Origin: Endomicrobium sp.
Lineage (GTDB): Bacteria > Elusimicrobiota > Endomicrobiia > Endomicrobiales > Endomicrobiaceae
Reading direction: 5' to 3'
Length of the DNA: 5,646 nucleotides
NCBI GenBank assembly: GCA_031290055.1
Contig: JAITOH010000056.1
Span: 1 to 5,646 of the forward strand
The first letter of the stretch is position 1. Each line of letters opens with the position of its first letter. The position numbers were made by a program, and so were the translations under genes. Below, in pieces: positions 1 through 5,646 of the stretch. Below the pieces are notes generated by a model. It did not search any database, was not told the origin of the DNA, and saw nothing but the letters and a program-made list of their open reading frames with translations.

Positions 1-262
1 TAATGAAGATAAGTTTCTGCTGTCAATTCTTTGCTTAGTGAAAACTGTTAGTGTTTTTAAAAATAGAATTCAAAGAAGTATAATTATCTATGAATGTAAG
101 TTTTTATTTTAGATAACGATGCATGAGTAGAGCTTTCTGTTTTCAAGTACAGAACTATGATAAGAGTTTAACATAAAGTTTAGTTTTCAATTAAAATTAA
201 ATAAAAGGTAGCAAAGATTTTTTGCTTATGGGAAATAAAGAACAAGTAAAAAATGGAGATGT
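1..262. other. Upstream non-coding stretch, no gene recognised
   Basis: This AT-rich stretch holds no coding region I can support. The longest + strand open stretch near the edge runs from 2 to a TAG at 110-112 (36 codons open at the left edge), and its translation resembles nothing I know. The minus strand is broken by stops in all three frames. It could be the end of an upstream gene, a decayed gene or plain intergenic DNA. No tRNA-like T-arm and no T-box motif is seen. Its right half carries the candidate promoter and leader described separately. Confidence 0.6.
168..197 (+). promoter_or_regulatory. Candidate sigma70-type promoter for the DUF502-hisS operon
   Basis: TTAACA at 168-173 (5 of 6 matches to TTGACA) is separated by 18 nt from TAAAAT at 192-197 (5 of 6 matches to TATAAT). 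Transcription would begin near 204, giving a leader of about 58 nt before the ATG at 263. Such boxes arise easily by chance in AT-rich DNA. A weaker alternative is TATAAT at 79-84 with a poor -35 (TTTAAA) at 56-61. Confidence 0.35.
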
Positions 263-892
263 ATGCTTGGCATTTTAATTAGAAAGTATTTGATTACTGG
301 GTTAGTTGTCGTCATTCCTATTTGGATCACGTTTTTTATAGTGACTATTCTTTTTAGGTGGGTGAGTAATTTTACTTTCCCAATCGTTAACTATTTTGTC
401 GTGGATAAGTATTGGGTTCATGTTATAGCAAGATTTTTTAGCTTTTTTATATCAGTGATAAGCATAATTATTCTTGGATTCATTACAAATCGAATGTTTG
501 GGAAAAGTGCTTTAAACTTACTAGAAAAACTTATTGAAAAGTTGCCTATCTTAAGTACAGTACATTCAGCTGCGAAACAATTTGTAAATTTCATATTTTG
601 TAAAGATAGCACAAAAAGTTTTAAAAGAGTTATTTTTGTACCTTATCCAAGTAAGGGAGTTTATAGTGTTGCATTTTTAACTGGTGAACAATTGATTAAA
701 GGAGAAAAACACATTTGTGCTTTTATGCCAACAACTCCAAATCCTACTTCGGGATTTTTATTATTGTTTAGAGAAAAAGAGATAATTTATACAGATTATT
801 CTATAGAACAGGCAGTCCGGTTTATTATTTCAGTCGGAGTAGTTTGTATGGACAAAAATATAACTCAAAAAGGAAATGGAGAGAATAAATGA
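263..892 (+). CDS. DUF502 family inner-membrane protein
   Basis: This 209-residue protein has two predicted membrane helices near the N-terminus (about residues 11-31 and 56-75), followed by a soluble C-terminal part. It carries the marks of the DUF502 family: TGLVVVIP at 12-19 at the start of helix 1, a segment after helix 2 with a KLP...STVHSAAKQ pattern (93-106), and the strongly conserved PTTPNPTSG at 156-164 followed by a hydrophobic strand. The length is usual for the family. The biochemical function is not established, so none is assigned. ATG 263 is the only good start: its frame is closed by a TAA at 236-238, and GGAG at 255-258 lies 4 nt upstream, a short spacing. The stop TGA (890-892) overlaps the hisS start in ATGA, which implies an operon with translational coupling. 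The last 15 or so residues are polar and probably unstructured. Confidence 0.88.
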   Translation: MLGILIRKYLITGLVVVIPIWITFFIVTILFRWVSNFTFPIVNYFVVDKYWVHVIARFFSFFISVISIIILGFITNRMFGKSALNLLEKLIEKLPILSTVHSAAKQFVNFIFCKDSTKSFKRVIFVPYPSKGVYSVAFLTGEQLIKGEKHICAFMPTTPNPTSGFLLLFREKEIIYTDYSIEQAVRFIISVGVVCMDKNITQKGNGENK

Positions 893-2145
893 CATCTCGT
901 AAGAAATGCAAAGCTCCTCGTGGTACACATGATATTTTTGGAATGAAAGCTTTCGGTATGAGTTTGATGGAATTAAAAGCAAAAGAAATTTTTCGGAGAT
1001 TTGGATTTGAAGAAATAAGAACTCCTATTTTTGAAGAATCCTGTCTTTTTATGCGTTCAATAGGACAATCAAGTGACATCGTGGAGAAAGAAATGTATAT
1101 TTTTGAAGATAGAAAAGGCAGAAAACTTGCTTTACGTCCAGAGGGGACTGCAGCTTTAGTAAGGGCTTTAATTGAACATAAGTTGGATATTTCGAATCCA
1201 TCTGGAAAATTTTTTTATAGTGGAGAAATGTTTAGATATGAAAGGCCACAATTTGGAAGGTATAGGCAGTTTTATCAGATAGGTGCTGAATTTTTTGGAA
1301 ATTCTTCACCAGCGGCGGATGTGGAAATTATTGTACTTGCACAGGATTTGCTTGCTTCTTTAGGTGTAACTGAAGTAAAATTGCACATAAATTCATTGGG
1401 CTGTCAGAATTGCAGACCAACTTTCAAATATGCATTGACCAAGTATTTTAATTCAAAACAAGATTTATGTAAAGATTGTTTGAGAAGACTTGAAAAAAAT
1501 CCATTGAGGCTTCTTGATTGTAAAATAGATTCAGATAAGTTTATAAAAATTCCTCAGTTACTAAAATTTTTGTGTAAAGATTGCGAAGATAATTTCAATA
1601 CAGTTCAATCACTATTGAAAAGAATTGGTAAAAACTATAAAATTGACGGAAGACTTGTGAGAGGACTGGACTATTACACAAGAACTGTTTTTGAGATTCA
1701 TTCGAATGCTATTGGTTCACGTAATGTTCTTGCTGCTGGAGGAAGGTATGATAGTCTTGTTAAAGAGTTAGGCGGGCAGGATACCCCTGCAGTAGGGTTT
1801 GCCTTGGGATCAGAGAGAGTTTTGTTTGAAGCAGAGAAAAGTGGATTTTTTAGTATTTTTAAATCCCCTGAAAAAATCTTTATAGCGATTGCTGACCAAA
1901 CTCTTTTTGGTGAAGCTTTTTCTTTTGCTATAAAAAGAGCAAGAGAAGGATTAAAAAACAATACGGACTTTTCTATTTATGGGCCTATAAATAGAAAAAG
2001 TTTAAGATTTCAACTAAAGTTTGCAAATAAAATAAAAGCTTCAAAGACAATAATATTTGCTAAGAGTGAATTTGAGAATGGTAAGGTTTTAGTAAAAAAT
2101 ATGAAAACAAAAACACAAGCAGAAATTTTAATAACTGATCTATAA
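889..2145 (+). CDS. hisS: Histidyl-tRNA synthetase (HisRS, class II)
   Basis: This cytoplasmic enzyme joins histidine to tRNA-His using ATP. At 418 residues it is close to the usual bacterial length (E. coli 424). Class II motifs appear in order: motif 1 around 41-50 (TPIFE), LRPEGTA at 82-88, motif 2 with MFRYERPQFGRYRQF at 114-128, the histidine-specific LVRGLDYYTRTVFE at 256-269 with the expected catalytic Arg258, AAGGRYD at 282-288, and motif 3 around GFALGSERVLFE at 303-314 with Arg310. The C-terminal part from about 326 is the anticodon-binding domain. The insertion domain between motif 2 and the histidine loop holds three CxxC pairs (172/175, 194/197, 229/232) and Cys211, suggesting a metal site; this is inference. 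The start is supported by GGAGAG at 878-883, 5 nt before ATG 889, and by the 4-nt overlap with the upstream gene. No clear terminator follows the stop. Confidence 0.97.
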   Translation: MTSRKKCKAPRGTHDIFGMKAFGMSLMELKAKEIFRRFGFEEIRTPIFEESCLFMRSIGQSSDIVEKEMYIFEDRKGRKLALRPEGTAALVRALIEHKLDISNPSGKFFYSGEMFRYERPQFGRYRQFYQIGAEFFGNSSPAADVEIIVLAQDLLASLGVTEVKLHINSLGCQNCRPTFKYALTKYFNSKQDLCKDCLRRLEKNPLRLLDCKIDSDKFIKIPQLLKFLCKDCEDNFNTVQSLLKRIGKNYKIDGRLVRGLDYYTRTVFEIHSNAIGSRNVLAAGGRYDSLVKELGGQDTPAVGFALGSERVLFEAEKSGFFSIFKSPEKIFIAIADQTLFGEAFSFAIKRAREGLKNNTDFSIYGPINRKSLRFQLKFANKIKASKTIIFAKSEFENGKVLVKNMKTKTQAEILITDL

Positions 2146-2222
2146 ATATGACAAAAATTCATCCAAAATAAATAGTCAAAAATGAATACAAATTTGAATA
2201 ACAAATAATGTAATTTTTGTGT

Positions 2223-2252
2223 TTGATATCGAGTTGAGTATTTTGCTAGAAT
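2223..2252 (+). promoter_or_regulatory. Candidate promoter for the methionine synthase reactivation gene
   Basis: TTGATA at 2223-2228 (5 of 6) and TAGAAT at 2247-2252 (5 of 6) are separated by 18 nt, a good sigma70-type arrangement. The expected transcription start, about 7 nt after the -10 box, falls at about 2259-2260, which is the A of the ATG at 2260. The mRNA would then have no leader, in agreement with the lack of a Shine-Dalgarno sequence before this gene. The boxes were found by eye only. Confidence 0.45.
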
Positions 2253-2259
2253 AAAAATT

Positions 2260-2871
2260 ATGCTGAATACTTCTAAGGTTGAAATCTCGTTTAATGATTT
2301 GCTTATAAGACTTGGTTATTTGCGAGCTAAAACAAAAATTAGTAACAGTATTGTGAATTCAATAGAAGAAATTTTGGATTTGGCCCAAAAAATTATTAGA
2401 CCTAAATTCGTGATTGCCTTTGAAAATGTAAAATTAAAAAGAAATTTTGTTCTTTTTGAAAGAGGTTATAGAATTAGCAGTGGCGATGTTATTGCATTTC
2501 TTAAAGATTGTTTTAAGGTTTATGGTGTTTGTGTTACTATAGATGGTGCATTAGGGCGTAAAACAGAAGATTTTTTTAAAAAAAATGAACCGTTCAATGC
2601 CTTGGTATTAGATGCAGCAGGTTCTGTAGCTGCAGAAAAAATGATCGGTCTTGCGAATGCACAGATAAAAAACCACGAAGAAAAAAATGGTAATGTTTTA
2701 ACAAAAAGATATTCTCCAGGATATGGTAATTGGTTACTAAAAGACAATAAAGATTTCTTAGATTGGGTGGGTGCAGATAGAATAGGGGTTAAATTAAATG
2801 ATTTTTATCAAATGGAGCCAGAGAAATCAGTTTCGGCCTTAATTGGAGTTAAAAGCGGGCATATTAAGTAA
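2260..2871 (+). CDS. Stand-alone methionine synthase reactivation (activation-domain) protein
   Basis: This 203-residue soluble protein matches the vitamin B12-dependent methionine synthase activation domain, which in E. coli is the C-terminal part of MetH. In Thermotoga maritima it is a separate protein (TM0269) encoded next to a short MetH (TM0268). The domain binds S-adenosylmethionine and lets oxidised cobalamin on MetH be reduced and re-methylated. Family marks are TIDGALGRKTEDFF at 93-106, VLDAAGSVAAEKMI at 117-130, the SAM-binding RYSPGYGNW at 150-158 (equivalent to the R..PA.GYPS segment of E. coli MetH), and GVKLNDFYQMEPEKSVSALIGV at 176-197 in the position of the conserved L(T/N)(E/D)...M.P..SVS strand. 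The N-terminal ~50 residues look like the usual helical lead-in, so ATG 2260 fits, although no Shine-Dalgarno precedes it and no better in-frame start follows. metH begins 74 nt downstream with no terminator between, so they are probably co-transcribed. A T7A8 run (2571-2585) lies inside the gene, yet the frame is intact. Confidence 0.88.
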   Translation: MLNTSKVEISFNDLLIRLGYLRAKTKISNSIVNSIEEILDLAQKIIRPKFVIAFENVKLKRNFVLFERGYRISSGDVIAFLKDCFKVYGVCVTIDGALGRKTEDFFKKNEPFNALVLDAAGSVAAEKMIGLANAQIKNHEEKNGNVLTKRYSPGYGNWLLKDNKDFLDWVGADRIGVKLNDFYQMEPEKSVSALIGVKSGHIK

Positions 2872-2930
2872 GACTGTGTACATAAAGAAGCCTAAATTGA
2901 TATACGTGTTTTATTGTATAGTGATAAATT

Positions 2931-2938
2931 GAAGGAGA
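2931..2938 (+). promoter_or_regulatory. Strong Shine-Dalgarno site of metH
   Basis: GAAGGAGA with core GGAG at 2934-2937 lies 8 nt before ATG 2946. It is the best ribosome-binding site in the window and fixes the metH start. It contrasts with the neighbouring reactivation gene, which has none. A TTGATA at 2897-2902 could act as a -35 box for a metH-proximal promoter, but the nearest -10-like boxes sit at unsuitable distances (TATAGT after 14 nt, GATAAA after 20 nt), so a separate metH promoter is doubtful. Confidence 0.75.
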
Positions 2939-2945
2939 GATCAGC

Positions 2946-5357
2946 ATGAATAGGGAAACGTTTCTAAATATTTTAAAAAATCGCGTTTTAATAATGGATG
3001 GGGCTGTTGGAACTGAACTTCAGAGAAAAAAGTTTCTTGATGACGTTGTAATTCCTGAAGAATTAAATATTAAATACCCTGATAGAATTTCAGACATTTA
3101 TTCCTGTTATGTAAATGCCGGTTCAGACATAATTCTTACGAACACATTTGGTTTGAATCCTATGCGATTGAAACAGCACGGTATTTTTAATAAAGTTGAC
3201 GACATGGTAAAGTCTGGGATAGACTTAGTAAGAAAGATATCTTCAGATGTGATTGTTGCGGGAGACATTTCTTCATTGGGTGAATATATTGAACCTTTAG
3301 GCACTTTATCTTTTGATGAAGCTTTTGAAGCTTTTGCATTTCAGTCATCTCTGTTGCAAAAACATGGAGCTGATATACTAGTTATTGAAACAATGACTGA
3401 AATAAAAGAAGTAAAAGCAGCAATTCTTGCTGCAAGAGAGAATTTTTTTGGGGCAATTGTTGTCCAGATGGCTTTTTCAAAAAATGGGGTTTCAGTTACT
3501 GGAACAGATTTGAAAAGTTTTATTGCTATGGTTGAAAGCCTAGGAGTAGATGTGCTAGGACTAAATTGCTCTATAGGGGCTCAAGATTTAGCCGAACTTG
3601 CTAAAATTTTATGTGAAAATACAAACTTGCCTATATCTTTTAAGCCGAATGCTGGGATTCCTATGTTGGTTAACCATAAAACTATATTCCCAGAAACTAA
3701 AGAGGAATTTATTGAAGCGAGTTTAAAAGCATATTCATATGGTGTTAATATGTTTGGTGGATGTTGTGGGACTACTCCAGAATTTATAAAATTATTGTCT
3801 AATGAACTTAGATTCAAACATCCAAAGATTCGTGGTATAAAAAGTAAATATTTTTTGTCAACAAGGACTAAGGCCATTGATATAAATGAAATTAAGAGGC
3901 CTATCATAATTGGAGAAAGAATTAATCCTACTAACAGAAGGAGTTTTCAAGAGGAGTTAGTTAAAGGGAATTTATCGCTTGTTAAAGATGAAGCTCGTTT
4001 TCAAATTCGATCTGGGGCGAGTTTGTTGGATGTGAATATGGGAGTTCCTGGAGTGAATGAAGCTCAACTTCTTAAAAATGCTATAAATCAGATACAAGAA
4101 ATAGTTCCAGTCCCTTTGTGCATAGATTCAAGTAGTCCATGTGCTTTAGAAGAAGCGGTTAAAAATTGTTCGGGAAGACCTATATTAAATTCTGTAAATG
4201 GTGAGCAGATAAAACTTGACCTAATATTACCTATTGCAAAACGTTACGGTACTATGCTTATTGCCTTGACTGTAGATGAGAATGGTGTACCTAAAACAAC
4301 AAATGAAAGATTAAAGATAGCTGAAAAAATTTTAAAGTCCGCTGATAGTTATAAATTTGAAAGAAGAGATATTATTTTTGATTATCTTGTTCTTTCGGTA
4401 AGTTCTTCTCCGGAACAAATCCAAGAAACCCTAAAAGCTATGAGATTATCAAAGAAAATGTATCCTGAATGCAAACTCATTTTAGGTATTTCGAATGTTT
4501 CTTTTGGGCTTCCTTCAAGACAAGTAATTAATTCAACTTTTTTAAAAATGGCTGTAGATGCTGGTCTTGATTTTGCAATTGTAAATCCTCACGAAAATTG
4601 GAATATTGATGATTTGCTTGCAAGAGAAATGCTTGAAAATAAAAATGAAAGCTCTACAAATAATTTTATAAAAGCTTATAGTTCTTTTAAAAAACATATA
4701 CCTAAAGTTGAAACGGAAAAACTTTCTTTGGATAAACAGCTTTATTTTGCTGTTTTGAACGGAAACAAAGAGCTTATATATGTTGTTGTAAATCAATTTA
4801 TCAAGGAAACGGATGAGGCAAAAGCATTTAAAGCGATAAATAATAGTGTCTTAATGGCACTAAGTATTGTTGGCGAAAAATTTGCGTTGAAAGAATATTT
4901 TTTACCCCAGGTAATTATGTCTGCCCAAGCAGCACAGGCAGCGTTTGCTATAGTGAAAACTTTCTTTAAAAAATCTGAAACAACGTATTCTGCAGGTAAA
5001 ATTATAATGGCTACCGTTAAAGGTGATATGCATGATATAGGTAAAAATATTGTTGGAGCTGTTCTTGAAAGTTATGGCTTTGATGTTATAGATATGGGTA
5101 TAAATGTGGACTCTCAATCGATAATAGACAAAGCTTGTGAAGTTAATCCTATTGCAGTTGGACTTTCAGCTCTTATGACGACAACAATGCCTGAAATGGA
5201 AACGATAATAAAATTAAGAGATGCAGTTAATATTCCACTGAAGATAATTATTGGCGGGGCTGCTGTAACAAAAAAATATGCGATGGAGATTGGTGCTGAT
5301 GCTTACGCTAAAGATGCTATGGAGGCAGCTAGGTGTATAAAGTCTTTTTACAAATAA
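2946..5357 (+). CDS. metH: Cobalamin-dependent methionine synthase, short form without reactivation domain
   Basis: This cytoplasmic enzyme transfers methyl from 5-methyltetrahydrofolate to homocysteine through cobalamin, giving methionine and tetrahydrofolate. Its 803 residues compare with about 1227 in E. coli. The homocysteine domain (about 1-295) has DGAVGTELQ at 18-26 and the zinc ligands Cys208 (GLNCSIG) and Cys273/Cys274 (GGCCGT), matching E. coli C247/C310/C311. The methyl-folate (pterin) domain (about 315-575) has GERINPTNR at 323-331, LLDVNMG at 360-366, CIDSS at 392-396 and GISNVSFGLPSR at 514-525. A helical cap (about 590-680) leads to the cobalamin-binding Rossmann domain (about 684-803), with GDMHDIG at 693-699 whose His696 is the expected lower cobalt ligand, SALMTTTMPEM at 741-751 and GGAAVTKKYA at 770-779. 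The protein ends there. The missing reactivation domain is supplied by the gene just upstream. All catalytic residues I can place are present. A hairpin terminator follows 6 nt after the stop. Confidence 0.97.
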   Translation: MNRETFLNILKNRVLIMDGAVGTELQRKKFLDDVVIPEELNIKYPDRISDIYSCYVNAGSDIILTNTFGLNPMRLKQHGIFNKVDDMVKSGIDLVRKISSDVIVAGDISSLGEYIEPLGTLSFDEAFEAFAFQSSLLQKHGADILVIETMTEIKEVKAAILAARENFFGAIVVQMAFSKNGVSVTGTDLKSFIAMVESLGVDVLGLNCSIGAQDLAELAKILCENTNLPISFKPNAGIPMLVNHKTIFPETKEEFIEASLKAYSYGVNMFGGCCGTTPEFIKLLSNELRFKHPKIRGIKSKYFLSTRTKAIDINEIKRPIIIGERINPTNRRSFQEELVKGNLSLVKDEARFQIRSGASLLDVNMGVPGVNEAQLLKNAINQIQEIVPVPLCIDSSSPCALEEAVKNCSGRPILNSVNGEQIKLDLILPIAKRYGTMLIALTVDENGVPKTTNERLKIAEKILKSADSYKFERRDIIFDYLVLSVSSSPEQIQETLKAMRLSKKMYPECKLILGISNVSFGLPSRQVINSTFLKMAVDAGLDFAIVNPHENWNIDDLLAREMLENKNESSTNNFIKAYSSFKKHIPKVETEKLSLDKQLYFAVLNGNKELIYVVVNQFIKETDEAKAFKAINNSVLMALSIVGEKFALKEYFLPQVIMSAQAAQAAFAIVKTFFKKSETTYSAGKIIMATVKGDMHDIGKNIVGAVLESYGFDVIDMGINVDSQSIIDKACEVNPIAVGLSALMTTTMPEMETIIKLRDAVNIPLKIIIGGAAVTKKYAMEIGADAYAKDAMEAARCIKSFYK

Positions 5358-5363
5358 AAATTT

Positions 5364-5403
5364 ACAAAGTACTAAACATCTAAAATGTTTAGTACTTTGT
5401 TTT
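5364..5403. terminator. Probable bidirectional terminator between metH and nadA
   Basis: The arms ACAAAGTACTAAACAT (5364-5379) and ATGTTTAGTACTTTGT (5385-5400) are perfect inverted complements, giving a 16-bp stem with a 5-nt loop (CTAAA). On the + strand the stem runs into TTTT at 5400-5403, a short U-tract. On the minus strand the stem is followed by AAA and then five T residues (complement of 5356-5360). The hairpin starts 6 nt after the metH stop and ends 25 nt before the stop of the convergent nadA, so it is well placed to end both transcripts. The U-tracts are modest, but the stem is the strongest in the window. Confidence 0.85.
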
Positions 5404-5425
5404 AAAGCGGGTTTCTAAGCAGTTA

Positions 5426-5646
5426 CTATTTCTCAGTTTCTTTAATTTCTCTCATTTTAAAAATTGGATAGTATGCCTTCTTTCTTATATTTTCAGGGAC
5501 AGAAACTACGTTTTTTATATTTGTAACCACGTCTAAAACTTTTGCGAGTGTAACTTTTTTCATATTAGGACAAATTGCAAGAGGTGATGCAGGGTAAAAT
5601 TTTTTTGAAGGATTATCTTTTTTAAGTTTATGTAAAATTCCTATTT
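5426..5646 (-). CDS. nadA: Quinolinate synthase, C-terminal end (cut by window edge)
   Basis: Reading the minus strand from the right edge gives 72 residues ending at a TAG (complement of 5426-5428). The translation matches the C-terminus of NadA: GILHKLKKDNPSKKFYPAS, then AICPNMKKVTLAKVL, then a VPENIRKKAYYPIFKM tail. The cysteine of CPNM (codon at 5570-5572) corresponds to the last of the three ligands of the [4Fe-4S] cluster (C297 in E. coli). NadA condenses iminoaspartate (made by NadB) with dihydroxyacetone phosphate to give quinolinate in de novo NAD synthesis, in the cytoplasm, and is oxygen-sensitive. About three quarters or more of the gene lies beyond the window, so its start, regulation and partners cannot be seen. 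It faces metH and shares the terminator between them. Confidence 0.93.
   Translation of the reverse strand, partial: IGILHKLKKDNPSKKFYPASPLAICPNMKKVTLAKVLDVVTNIKNVVSVPENIRKKAYYPIFKMREIKETEK

Noticed and set aside
41..58. Weak hairpin AAAACT / AGTGTTTT followed by T residues, a possible terminator of an upstream gene
   Set aside because: The stem is short, almost all A-T and has a bulge, and no upstream gene is visible to end.
2..112. 36-codon open stretch at the left edge, possible tail of an upstream gene
   Set aside because: The translation has no recognisable motif, and open stretches of this length are common. It cannot be told from non-coding DNA.
1..262. T-box leader upstream of the hisS operon
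   Set aside because: T-box leaders often control synthetase genes, but the conserved T-box sequence and a following terminator are absent, and the likely leader is only about 58 nt.
2151..2220. Inverted repeat ACAAAAATT (2151-2159) with AATTTTTGT (2212-2220) after hisS
   Set aside because: The arms are nine A/T-dominated pairs separated by 52 nt, with no U-tract placed as a terminator would need. This is expected by chance in such AT-rich DNA.
2897..2928. Separate promoter for metH
   Set aside because: TTGATA is a fair -35 box, but the nearest -10-like boxes are 14 or 20 nt away, outside the usual 16-18 nt. Co-transcription with the upstream gene is simpler.
3581..3907. Minus-strand open frame of 108 codons inside metH
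   Set aside because: It lies wholly antisense to a clearly conserved metH segment and its translation has no family features. It is a shadow of the real gene.
4542..4796. Minus-strand open frame of 84 codons inside metH
   Set aside because: It is antisense to the junction of the pterin and cap domains of MetH, is rich in I, F and K as random AT-rich frames are, and has no convincing start context.

Overview
The window looks like ordinary chromosomal housekeeping DNA from an AT-rich bacterium (GC roughly one third by eye). All complete genes lie on the + strand, and one partial gene comes in convergently from the right edge. The combination of DUF502 membrane protein, HisRS, a split cobalamin-dependent methionine synthase and quinolinate synthase, with short AT-rich spacers, reminds me of Elusimicrobia (Endomicrobium-type, insect-gut or protist-associated). 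That is an impression from gene content and protein style, not a proven assignment. All four complete reading frames look intact and keep their key residues.

Layout. Positions 1-262 hold no recognisable gene; they contain a candidate sigma70-type promoter and a short leader. Next comes a DUF502-family inner-membrane protein (263-892), whose stop codon overlaps the start of hisS (889-2145, histidyl-tRNA synthetase) in an ATGA overlap, so the two are probably co-transcribed and translationally coupled. A 114-nt spacer without a convincing terminator carries a good candidate promoter placed so close to the next start codon that the mRNA may be leaderless. The next gene (2260-2871) encodes a stand-alone methionine synthase reactivation protein. 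After a further 74 nt comes metH (2946-5357), which has the homocysteine, methyl-folate and cobalamin modules but lacks the C-terminal reactivation domain found in E. coli MetH. A perfect 16-bp hairpin ends metH and probably serves both strands. On the minus strand, 5426-5646 is the C-terminal end of nadA (quinolinate synthase).

How the genes work together. The reactivation protein and MetH form a two-piece methionine synthase: MetH moves a methyl group from 5-methyltetrahydrofolate through cobalamin to homocysteine, and the small protein is expected to bind S-adenosylmethionine and allow reductive re-methylation of cobalamin that has oxidised. HisRS and NadA belong to translation and NAD synthesis and have no evident functional link to this pair. 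I see no mobile element, CRISPR array, tRNA, rRNA or riboswitch. The points most worth a second look are the split methionine synthase with the reactivation gene placed first, and the apparent leaderless start of that gene. I found no sign of a wholly new system.
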